Shown here: positions 26,478 to 33,931 of the stretch, one piece after another | Layout: each line of letters starts with the position of its first letter | Numbering within the stretch: position 1 is the stretch's first letter | Assembly: GCA_903929485.1 (NCBI GenBank) | Contig: CAIYUY010000060.1 | Location: 1-36,324 of the forward strand | Direction of reading: 5' to 3' | DNA: 36,324 nt | From: an uncultured Desulfuromonadales bacterium | GTDB lineage: Bacteria; Desulfobacterota; Desulfuromonadia; Geobacterales; CAIOGM01 | Notes under the pieces: generated by a model | What the model saw: the letters and a program-made list of their open reading frames with translations, nothing else | Databases searched by the model: none | What the model was told of the DNA's origin: nothing | Program-made: the position numbers and the translations under genes

Positions 26478-27815
26478 TTACCCCAGCCGCTGCTTGCAGC
26501 GTAGCGAGGGGCTATCCAGCTTCCACTGCTCGTAGCAGATTTTCATCCCCTTGCGCACCGGAAGCTGATTCATCAGCGAGATGATGTGGGCATAGGGAAA
26601 ACCGGAGAGTGGGACATGCCTCATATGACCCAGTATCCGCCCCAGGCTCAATATTTCCAGGGAGCTTTCATAAAACTGCTCTTCCCGAACCTCCGGAGTC
26701 ATGGCGGGATCGGGGTGCTCGAACAGAGCGTAAGCGCCGGAGTAGTACTCCCATCCCAAATCCTTATAGAGATACGGTTCGTACTGGCGGCGGAGCTCCG
26801 TCCCCGGGTAGGGGACAAGAAGAGACGGGTGCATGCTGACCCCAAGTCGATCAGCCACCTCCACGGAACGCTTGAAGTCATCAAGAGAGTCGGTCCGCCC
26901 CCCCAGCATGTAAAAGAGGGAGACGTCAATGCCGTGATCCCGGAGGATCTTGATGGCCCGCTCCCGGTCCACCCCGATCTTGCCATCGGCCTTATACGCC
27001 GTCAGCGAATCGTCGGAGATGGAATCCCAACCAACCCAGACGGTAAGCATGCCCGATTCCCGGGCCGCCTTGAGCATGCGCGATCCGGCGGGGGTCATGA
27101 CCGGCCGCAGACTCCCGAACCCCATCCACTTCTTGCCGCTCCCTTTGAGGGCCGTGAACATGTCCGTTGCACGCTGCTCGAATCCCTGCCACCAGATATT
27201 CTCGTCACCGTTGATATACATCTTTTCCGGAATGGCAGCCACATCCCGCACCACATGATCAATGGGACGAAACCGGATATCCGCCCCGTAGAACGGCTTG
27301 ACCGAACAGAAGGTGCAGTTATAGGGACAGCCACGGGAGGTATTGAGTATCCGGAACTGATGTCTGTCCTGGAGCATCCCGTACAGCGGCGTAGGGAGAT
27401 CGTCCAGTGGAATCTGCTCCCCCTTGTAGAACGGCTTGAGAGTCCCGGCGCGATAATCTTCCAGAACCTGCGGCCAGGAACTCTCGGCTTCACCCACCAC
27501 CACAGCGTCGCCATACTGCTTGGCCTCTTCCGGCATGGCGGAGGCATGCATGCCGCCGAATACCACCGTGATCCCACGGGCGCGGAGTTTTTGCGCAATC
27601 CGGTAGCCGGGCACGGAGGTGGGGGTCAGAATGCTGATGGCCGCCAGATCGCACTCCAGGGTATCGAAGGCGTTAGGGGTAGCGCTGGCGCTGATCAGCT
27701 TGATTTCTATGGAGGGGTCGCATCTGCGAGTCAGGGCGGCAAGATATTCCAGAATCGGCGGTGCGACCGGCGTCCAACCAAAAGGAAGAGGGGGGAAAAT
27801 AATGGCAAGTTTCAT
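26478..27815 (-). CDS. B12-binding-type radical SAM protein
   Basis: A 445-residue protein. An N-terminal Rossmann-like domain ~1-125 has the order of B12-binding radical SAM enzymes (IIFPPLPFGWTPVAPP, DLAAISILTPTSVPGYRIA, VVFGGMHASAMPEEA, DAVVVGEAE) but no DxHxxG motif. The radical SAM core begins at TSRGCPYNCTFCSV with C163, C167 and C170, and includes GDENIWW, VGWDSISDDSL and FYMLGGRTDS. Methylation or rearrangement of an unactivated carbon is typical of the class; the substrate is unknown. The start ATG abuts the stop codon of the lipoprotein gene upstream (TAGATG) with AAGGAG inside it, so translation is coupled. It is only distantly like the BchE-like protein at 22600-24120. Confidence 0.85.
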   Translation of the reverse strand: MKLAIIFPPLPFGWTPVAPPILEYLAALTRRCDPSIEIKLISASATPNAFDTLECDLAAISILTPTSVPGYRIAQKLRARGITVVFGGMHASAMPEEAKQYGDAVVVGEAESSWPQVLEDYRAGTLKPFYKGEQIPLDDLPTPLYGMLQDRHQFRILNTSRGCPYNCTFCSVKPFYGADIRFRPIDHVVRDVAAIPEKMYINGDENIWWQGFEQRATDMFTALKGSGKKWMGFGSLRPVMTPAGSRMLKAARESGMLTVWVGWDSISDDSLTAYKADGKIGVDRERAIKILRDHGIDVSLFYMLGGRTDSLDDFKRSVEVADRLGVSMHPSLLVPYPGTELRRQYEPYLYKDLGWEYYSGAYALFEHPDPAMTPEVREEQFYESSLEILSLGRILGHMRHVPLSGFPYAHIISLMNQLPVRKGMKICYEQWKLDSPSLRCKQRLG

Positions 27816-28334
27816 CTAAAACCGTATCTCCTTCTTTCCGAAGAGCCTCTCGGCGAACCCCTTAAGATCTTCCAGAGGCTCGGACGACACCTTGCCGTCC
27901 ACCCCGCTCTCCAGTTTGGAGATCATAACCAGACCAAACGTTCCGTCGGTTGTAATGACAAATTTCACCGCCAGACCCTGGGCGGTGACACCTCTCCCAA
28001 GGGTGGCGGCGTCAAGCGCTTTCCCGTCAAACCAGCCGATGCAGTCGATATAAATCTTCCCGTTATTCGCCCTGATTTCACTCCATTCATGGCGCGTGAA
28101 ATAGGGATACGAGTCCAGCGCCCCGCCGATAGTCACGGAAGGATAAGCGGGAAGACTCTTTGTCTTGAGGACATCCATGAATTTGACAACATCGCCCTTA
28201 CTGTCGGCGGCAGTATGAACCAGCTTCTGCCCGCTCTTGCTTCCCTTTTCCTGCCGGCTCTCCGGGCTCTTTCCGGAACAACCGGAGAGTGTCAGGGAAA
28301 GGGCGGCGGTGACAACAATGAACAATTTCTGCAC
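27816..28334 (-). CDS. Small lipoprotein coupled to the radical SAM gene
   Basis: A 172-residue protein starting at GTG 28332-28334, 8 nt after GGGGAG. The signal peptide QKLFIVVTAALSLTLSGC ends in a lipobox with Cys19, so it should be acylated and anchored in a membrane. The mature part, with KFMDVLKTKSLPAYPSVTIGGAL and WFDGKALDA, has no domain I recognise. The open frame continues to 28463, but that extension lies in the repeat element and is spurious. Direct abutment with the radical SAM gene implies a shared transcript. Whether the lipoprotein takes part in the same process is unknown. Confidence 0.75.
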   Translation of the reverse strand: MQKLFIVVTAALSLTLSGCSGKSPESRQEKGSKSGQKLVHTAADSKGDVVKFMDVLKTKSLPAYPSVTIGGALDSYPYFTRHEWSEIRANNGKIYIDCIGWFDGKALDAATLGRGVTAQGLAVKFVITTDGTFGLVMISKLESGVDGKVSSEPLEDLKGFAERLFGKKEIRF

Positions 28335-28381
28335 GATCGAATCTCCCCTGGATACGGCTTTTGGTTCCGGTCTGTCCGGCT

Positions 28382-28648
28382 CTAGTACCCCGTCCGGCTT
28401 AAAGTTTCGTGATACTTTGAACCGCAAAGACGCAAAGTACGCAAAGAAAATAGAGAAAAACAACGAACCTGGATTCTTTTTCGGTATATCCCAAAAAAGG
28501 CTTTAACTTTGCGGTTCCTTTGCGTCCTTTGCGTCTTTGCGGTGAAACTTTTTTGTTTTTCGTCGTGTCGGTGAGTTATCTTACGAATCACGGTTCACTC
28601 GGGCTCCTTGGGGTGCATACCGCAATATCAAGCCGGACAGGGTACTAG
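28382..28648. repeat. 267-bp element of nested inverted repeats (MITE-like)
   Basis: Outer ends are 19-bp inverted repeats matching at 18 of 19 positions: CTAGTACCCCGTCCGGCTT (28382-28400) and 28630-28648. Inside lies a second pair, a 26-base arm at 28421-28446 built on CGCAAAG units and its complement at 28518-28543 (25 of 26), with AAGTTTC/GAAACTT also paired. The CGCAAAGACGCAAAG motif is a widespread bacterial intergenic repeat known for producing spurious reading frames. No transposase is encoded. The right end overlaps the ccsA stop codon. No clear target-site duplication was found. Confidence 0.8.
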
Positions 28649-29472
28649 GTGTGCTCGATCCTGAAGCCGGAATGAAAAGTCTCCACCGAGAAGGGAATTC
28701 CCCAGTAGCTGACGATCATCGCCACCAGGGCGATGAGGGCATACCATGCAAGTTTACGTCCGCGCCAGCCGAAAGTGATCCGGAGATGGAGATAGATCCC
28801 GTAGGTGAGCCAGGAAACAAGGGACCAGACTTCCACCGCATCCCAGTTCCAGTAATTTCCCTTCACCTGATTGGACCAAAAACAGCCGGAGACCAGCATG
28901 AGACCATACAGGATGAACCCACCGGAAATAAAGCGATACGAAAGGTCGTCTATGGCGGCCAAATCAGGGAGTTTGTCGTACAGTGGGCCACTGTTTCGCT
29001 CCTTGAGCAGGTAAAGGAGCCCCAGACCGGCCGCGATGAGGACCGATGCGAAACCCGCCGAGGCGCCGACGATATGTACCCAGATCCAGCCGCTCTGCAA
29101 CGCCGGCGCCAGGGTGCTGGCCACCTCCTTCATCAGCGTGCCGGCCCAACCCAGGAGCACAAAGGCGACAGGCATGACCAGAACACCCAGGGGGCGGACC
29201 TTTTTGGTGGAGAATTGGATGATGAGAAAGACGAGCACCGTCATGAAAGTGCCCAGCGTGATGGACTCGGAAATGGAGATGAATGGACTGATTCCGGTTG
29301 CCGACCAACGGAGTGCGATCACCCCCACATGGGGCAAAAAACCGGCCAGAGCGCTGAATAAACCCAGGGTGAAGAGCTTCTCCTGGCGCGCCATAAGGCC
29401 GAAAATGAAGCTGAAGGTACTGACGCCGTACAATCCCACGGCGATCCAGAAGAGCATTAGTTCGGGTTTCAT
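28645..29472 (-). CDS. ccsA: CcsA/ResC-like haem-handling cytochrome c synthase subunit
   Basis: A 275-residue polytopic membrane protein of System II cytochrome c maturation (also named CcsB in some databases). About eight TM helices. The tryptophan-rich haem-binding WWD segment is GNYWNWDAVEVWSLVSW near residue 215, with a Lys in place of the usual first Trp. Conserved His candidates include FLPHVG (~48), WVHIVG (~132) and YLHLRI (~240). With CcsB/ResB it moves haem across the inner membrane and attaches it to CXXCH motifs. GGAGACCTC precedes ATG 29472. It follows the ResB gene by 83 bp and lies in the same run as the multihaem cytochrome, its likely client. Its stop codon is inside the end of a repeat element. 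Confidence 0.9.
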   Translation of the reverse strand: MKPELMLFWIAVGLYGVSTFSFIFGLMARQEKLFTLGLFSALAGFLPHVGVIALRWSATGISPFISISESITLGTFMTVLVFLIIQFSTKKVRPLGVLVMPVAFVLLGWAGTLMKEVASTLAPALQSGWIWVHIVGASAGFASVLIAAGLGLLYLLKERNSGPLYDKLPDLAAIDDLSYRFISGGFILYGLMLVSGCFWSNQVKGNYWNWDAVEVWSLVSWLTYGIYLHLRITFGWRGRKLAWYALIALVAMIVSYWGIPFSVETFHSGFRIEHT

Positions 29473-29555
29473 GAGGTCTCCTCTTGAGAAATTTTTGTAC
29501 CGCTACCCTACCATGACTGGGCGACCCCATGCAAGGCTCTGTTTGCACAAAGGCG

Positions 29556-30725
29556 TCATTGCCCCTTCCGTGGTTTGGGCCTGCCACGCAGCATCCGCCC
29601 CATGGTCGTAATAATCATCCCCGCCAGACCGATCCAGAGACTGGCCAGGACGATGAAGTTTCCCGGCTCGTACCGCACCGTCATTCCGACCCAGTACCGC
29701 ACCTCTTTGGGCGCGAGCTGATAGTCACCGGCGACATACCTGCCGCCGATTGGCGCATTACCCTGGGCAAAGGGCTTATCGTACAGCGGCTTACCGTTTT
29801 TATCCAGGGGAAAGAGCGCAAAGTGCGCCACCCCGTCCCGTTCATTCAGTTTGGAAAGGGTATAGCCCAACTGAAGAGCAAATAAGGGCTTTTCCGGAGA
29901 GTTCGGAAAAGGAATCACATCGGTCATCACCCTCTCCCCCTCCCTGTAACCGGTTGAGTAGGTGAAACTCCCGTCCTTTTGACGAATGCTCTGCAACGGG
30001 ATATGGCCGCCGTACAGTTCCTTCCCCTGACTGTCGGCAAGCAGCACCAATAATGAGTACCCCTCCCGGTCGTTGAAATAATCAACTCCATGATGGGAAA
30101 GTTTATGAGTTATGTAGATGATCCCCTTCGTGCTGTCGATCCCCTCACCCACCTGGACCTCGTAAGCGGCCCGTTTATTCTCGGCGCCGACCTTATAGCC
30201 GGAAAGCATCTTAAGGAGGGTAGTCTCCCCCTTCAAGCGGGAAAAGTTAAAATAACGCCCCTGCTGGAAGCTATCGTAACTGCGGGGATCACCGCTGGCC
30301 AGCGACTCCCCCTCGGTCAACCGGATGTTACCACGGAAATAGAACAGACTGTTGTAGACCACCCCCAGCAGGATAGTGACAAAACAGAGGTGAAAAAGGA
30401 TCATGCCGAAGGAGATCAGCGTGACCCTTCTCCCCCAGATTCTGCCAAAAAAGCAGCAGGCGATGTTCACCACCAGGAGCACCAGGATGGAGTTGAACCA
30501 GAGGGTGCCGAATACCATGCGACCGGCCTCGGCGCCGCGCCAGAGTGTAACACCGGAGATACAGCAGGCCAGGATCGTCACCAGAAGCAGCATGGCGAGA
30601 CGCGCGGACGCCAGGAAATCATAGATTTTTCGGGGTAGCTTGTGGATCGGGTGATAACGTGGTTCCAGGGGGAAAACTTCCTGCTCCGGTTCATTATCGT
30701 CGGGTGGCATCATGGAATCATTCAT
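29556..30725 (-). CDS. ccsB: ResB/CcsB-like cytochrome c biogenesis protein
   Basis: A 389-residue membrane protein of the ResB family, partner of CcsA in System II. TM helices near residues 40-62 (LAMLLLVTILACCISGVTLW), 75-95, 103-125 and the C-terminal FIVLASLWIGLAGMIITTM give the family's four-helix pattern, with a large extracytoplasmic domain between helices 3 and 4. HLCFVT in helix 3 holds a likely haem-linked His. It is shorter than many ResB proteins (about 450-550). ATG 30725 is 9 nt after AAGGAC. It is 55 bp after the TMTC-like gene and upstream of ccsA. Confidence 0.88.
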   Translation of the reverse strand: MNDSMMPPDDNEPEQEVFPLEPRYHPIHKLPRKIYDFLASARLAMLLLVTILACCISGVTLWRGAEAGRMVFGTLWFNSILVLLVVNIACCFFGRIWGRRVTLISFGMILFHLCFVTILLGVVYNSLFYFRGNIRLTEGESLASGDPRSYDSFQQGRYFNFSRLKGETTLLKMLSGYKVGAENKRAAYEVQVGEGIDSTKGIIYITHKLSHHGVDYFNDREGYSLLVLLADSQGKELYGGHIPLQSIRQKDGSFTYSTGYREGERVMTDVIPFPNSPEKPLFALQLGYTLSKLNERDGVAHFALFPLDKNGKPLYDKPFAQGNAPIGGRYVAGDYQLAPKEVRYWVGMTVRYEPGNFIVLASLWIGLAGMIITTMGRMLRGRPKPRKGQ

Positions 30726-30780
30726 ACATTAATTGTCCTTTTTAAATGAGCAAATAAATTATTACTCCGCCGGCGGCTTA

Positions 30781-32349
30781 CTATTCCATCTCCCTCACCG
30801 CACGGCGAGCGGTTTCTGATTCCGGATTTGACCGGAGAATCTGTTCATAAAGATTCCTTGCCGCGGCCGTCTGCCCGGTGTTCTTATATACGGAAGCCAG
30901 AAGGAGCAGAGATTCCAGGTCGTTGGGAGTAATGGCGCACAATTTTTCCAGGGAGAGCTGCGCCGCATACGGATTATTCACCCGCAGGGAGACCGTCGCG
31001 GCAAACCTCAAGACATCCGGTGAGGAGGGAAAGTTACCCTGTAATTTCTCCGACAGCGCCAGCAATCCGTCGGCATCGCCCTGGAGAAAATTTTGGTCGT
31101 TGAGGATCTTGAAGTCGATCCGCTCCCTGTTCTGAAGGATGATCTGTTTGTATAAGCTGAAACTGTTCCGCCACGTTTTAGCCTGGAGATAGGTGGACCA
31201 AGGGAGCAGGAGACAGATAAGAACGGTTACCACCGCCACGGGGCGCCCGGCTTTCTCGTACTTTTGCCGTATGAGCCTGAGCACGACGGCAAGAAATCCC
31301 GCCGCGCCAACCATGGGAAAATACAGATACCTGTCGTTTATCAGGGTTACGATAGGGACAATTTGCGAGACCGGGAGGAGTCCCACGAAGAAAAGAGCGT
31401 ACCAACAGAAAAGCTCCCTGTTTCTCCTCAGCAGGTAAAAGCCCAGGAACAGTAGGAAGAGCGCCACGAGTGCCGAAAGGAAGACCTCCTCGTCAAAAAA
31501 AGGCTTTGCCGCCAAATCCCCATAAAAGACGGTCAACCCGACCGGATAAAAAATATTCCGGAGATATTTCAGCAGAACGGGAAGCATGGTAAAGAACGTG
31601 GCCAGCGGAGAGCCGCCATGGTACTCCGTTCTCCCGCCGAATCTTGATGACTCTTGGGAGTAGAGTGTCATGCAGGCGGCGGCAAGAGCAATTAATAAAA
31701 AAGGGATCTTATCTTTTACCCTGGTAGCGCGACTACCCTGTTTCCGGTATACGTCGTCATGACAGATCAAACAGACAGGCAGAATAAGGGCAGTGGACTT
31801 GCTCAAAAGCGCGGAGACGAAACAGAGCAGCGAGAAGAGATACTTTTTCCCGCTTCCCCCTCCAAGATACGAGATATACAGATGAAATGCGGAGAGAAAA
31901 AAGAACATGGAAAGAACGGTTTTTCTTTCCGACATCCATACTACCGACTCGACCTGGACAGGGTGAAGTAAAAACAGGTATGCCGCTAAAACAGCGTAGC
32001 GAGGTGCAAGAGTGCTCCTCAGGAGCAAAAAATAGATAAGAACGCCGTTGAGGATATGAATAACGATGTTAGTGAGGATGAAACCGGCCGGATCCAGCCC
32101 GGAAATCTCATAGTTGAGCATGTACGAGATGATATGTAACGGAGCATAATTACCGCAGTAAAAACCGGTAAAAGCGCTCTTCGCATGCGCCCACGAAAAA
32201 CCTTGGACGCTGGGGTTGCAGAGGAGATAGGGTGTATCGTCATACAACGGAATGAAGTCATGTCCGATTGAGGGAAGATACACCGCAAGAGTGGCGGTGA
32301 TCAAAAACAGGCAACAGAGTATGATTTCACCTTTTTTAAGCCGTTCCAT
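30781..32349 (-). CDS. TMTC-like multi-pass membrane protein with TPR tail
   Basis: A 522-residue protein with about ten TM helices followed by TPR units. The first loop has the acidic motif LYDDTPYLL and HIISYMLNYEISG, and helix segments read LFLLHPVQVESVVWMSERKTVLS, a pattern of bacterial relatives of TMTC/PMT-type glycosyltransferases (GT-C fold). C-terminal residues ~430-520 form two or three tetratricopeptide repeats (LESLLLLASVYKNTGQTAAARNLYEQIL). It would transfer a sugar from a lipid carrier to an exported protein or lipid, but catalysis is not proved by these motifs. I start at ATG 32349; a TTG eight codons upstream is possible. It lies between a propeller lipoprotein and the cytochrome maturation genes. 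Confidence 0.75.
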   Translation of the reverse strand: MERLKKGEIILCCLFLITATLAVYLPSIGHDFIPLYDDTPYLLCNPSVQGFSWAHAKSAFTGFYCGNYAPLHIISYMLNYEISGLDPAGFILTNIVIHILNGVLIYFLLLRSTLAPRYAVLAAYLFLLHPVQVESVVWMSERKTVLSMFFFLSAFHLYISYLGGGSGKKYLFSLLCFVSALLSKSTALILPVCLICHDDVYRKQGSRATRVKDKIPFLLIALAAACMTLYSQESSRFGGRTEYHGGSPLATFFTMLPVLLKYLRNIFYPVGLTVFYGDLAAKPFFDEEVFLSALVALFLLFLGFYLLRRNRELFCWYALFFVGLLPVSQIVPIVTLINDRYLYFPMVGAAGFLAVVLRLIRQKYEKAGRPVAVVTVLICLLLPWSTYLQAKTWRNSFSLYKQIILQNRERIDFKILNDQNFLQGDADGLLALSEKLQGNFPSSPDVLRFAATVSLRVNNPYAAQLSLEKLCAITPNDLESLLLLASVYKNTGQTAAARNLYEQILRSNPESETARRAVREME

Positions 32350-32408
32350 CGCCGCCCTGCCGCTCTTGCTCAAGAGTCATGGTCTGAGTCACTCGCAACA
32401 GCATACCG

Positions 32409-33815
32409 TTACAGGGGCGCAACTTTCCAGGCCAGACGATTTCCATCCTTCACGCCATAGGCGATGGATTTGCCGTCCGCGGTAAACTTCACCCTTGAAA
32501 CCTGCTCATAGGGAGGATGAGCCGCAACCGTTTTTGCCAGAGTATCGGCAAGCACCACGAAACGCTTCCCGTCCTTCCTGGCGCGATAGGCGACATGTTT
32601 ACCGTCAGGGCTGAACAGCGGTTCAACCACCTTGTCAAATGCCGGCCCCTCGTTGCCGTTCACCACGACAAACCAGTTTTTGCCGGTTCTCGCCGCATAG
32701 GCATAGCTCCCGTCATTGCCGTAGGTCAGAGTGGAAGCCTCGTCGTAAATTTTCCCCTTCTCCCTCCCGTTGATAAAACAGTGATGCAGTGAGATACGAT
32801 TATTCTCGGCAAGGAGAATCCCGACCCCTTTTTTGTCGGGACGGATTACCGGCAGCTCGGGAGCACGCCCGGCGGGAAGGAGCTCTTCCCTGTCATCGAG
32901 TTTTATCAAACGGCTGCCGCCTTTGAGAGCGCAGTAGGAGATCGATCGTCCATCATCACTCAGCGTCAGCTGCTCGATGACATCATACAGCGGACCCTCG
33001 CGAAAGAGATCAGGCTTGTCAAACATCAAATCGATGACACGGAATTTATTTTTCACCGCCTCCACAGCGGCGATACGTGTTCTGTTCTTATTTATCACCA
33101 AAACTTCATCCCCAATGGAGATCCTGCCGCGCTGTTTGTGAAACAGCAGATCAGTCACGATTAAACGAGTATCACCTATGGAAGCCGCCGACTCCACATA
33201 AGCAATGGAAGAGGAATCCGAGCTGAATAACGGTGGAGAATAACTGGCGGGGGTACCCTGATTCGGGGCGCCGTCCACGATGATGTACCATTTATCCGCA
33301 TCCTTCGCCTGATACAGAAGATGTTTACCGTCGGGGCTGAAGATGGGGGTAAGCACCGTATCGTAACGTTTCCCCTCCTTGCCGTCTACTACCATGCACC
33401 ACTTCCGGTCATTACCATCAGGATGAGCGCCATACGCCAGACGACTCCCGTCAGGGCTGAGCACTATGGTTGCGATCTCGGGATACTCTTTCCCCCGCTC
33501 CTGATTATGAACAACGAAGAAGCGATTATCCTTGCCGGCCAAATAAGCCACGCTACTGCCCGAATCGCTGAAAGCCACCTGAAATGAGTCAGACTTCCCC
33601 GGTAACGTGGGGTCCGGCTCATGGCCGGGTAACGCCGGTGGCGGTTTCAGATCATCCGGGATGGTCGCCACCACTGTTGTGCCGGCTCCGCTCTCCTTGG
33701 CGGATTGCGGCGCAATCTTCGCCTTTTCCTGCCGCCCGGTGCATCCGGCAACGGAGATGAACAGAACCAGACAAAAACAGACGGTACCCCTTGGGAGAAT
33801 CGATAATTTCTTCAC
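32409..33815 (-). CDS. Beta-propeller lipoprotein (WD40/PD40-like)
   Basis: A 468-residue protein. The signal peptide ends in lipobox VAGC with Cys25, so it is probably an envelope lipoprotein. After a Pro-rich linker (~45-75) there are repeated blades with SPDGK-type turns: LSPDGSRLAYGA, FSPDGKHLLYQAKDADKWYIIVDG, LSDDGRSISYCA, FSPDGKHVAYRARKDGKRFVV and FTADGKSIAYGV, as in TolB/PD40 propellers. A recurring FVVxNGxEGxxYD segment suggests a specialised subfamily. The start is GTG 33813-33815, 9 nt after GGAG. It is 59 bp ahead of the TMTC-like gene. Function unknown; protein or ligand binding in the envelope is likely. Confidence 0.8.
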   Translation of the reverse strand: MKKLSILPRGTVCFCLVLFISVAGCTGRQEKAKIAPQSAKESGAGTTVVATIPDDLKPPPALPGHEPDPTLPGKSDSFQVAFSDSGSSVAYLAGKDNRFFVVHNQERGKEYPEIATIVLSPDGSRLAYGAHPDGNDRKWCMVVDGKEGKRYDTVLTPIFSPDGKHLLYQAKDADKWYIIVDGAPNQGTPASYSPPLFSSDSSSIAYVESAASIGDTRLIVTDLLFHKQRGRISIGDEVLVINKNRTRIAAVEAVKNKFRVIDLMFDKPDLFREGPLYDVIEQLTLSDDGRSISYCALKGGSRLIKLDDREELLPAGRAPELPVIRPDKKGVGILLAENNRISLHHCFINGREKGKIYDEASTLTYGNDGSYAYAARTGKNWFVVVNGNEGPAFDKVVEPLFSPDGKHVAYRARKDGKRFVVLADTLAKTVAAHPPYEQVSRVKFTADGKSIAYGVKDGNRLAWKVAPL

Positions 33816-33874
33816 GCCGTTACACTCCGCTCAAATTCGTAAACAACCTTCAGGCAAACCGGATCCCGTCATAA

Positions 33875-33906
33875 AACAAGCCCTGCCTTTTCAGACAGGG
33901 CTTGTT
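33875..33906 (-). terminator. Intrinsic terminator after the multihaem cytochrome
   Basis: Stem AACAAGCCCTG (33875-33885) with CAGGGCTTGTT (33896-33906), 10-nt loop, followed on the minus strand by TTTTAT. It lies 26 bp after the cytochrome stop codon and separates it from the lipoprotein gene. Confidence 0.85.
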
Positions 33907-33931
33907 GAGCGGACCGTTTCAGAGTTATCCG

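Noticed and set aside
26586-28385. A 599-codon plus-strand open frame
   Set aside because: It lies opposite the radical SAM and lipoprotein genes, has no recognisable domain, is rich in Gly/Arg/His as expected of antisense frames in GC-rich DNA, and lacks a good ribosome binding site.
28237-28591. Short frames translating RKDAKYAKK and TAKTQRTQR peptides
   Set aside because: They come from the CGCAAAG repeat units, a known source of spurious protein calls.
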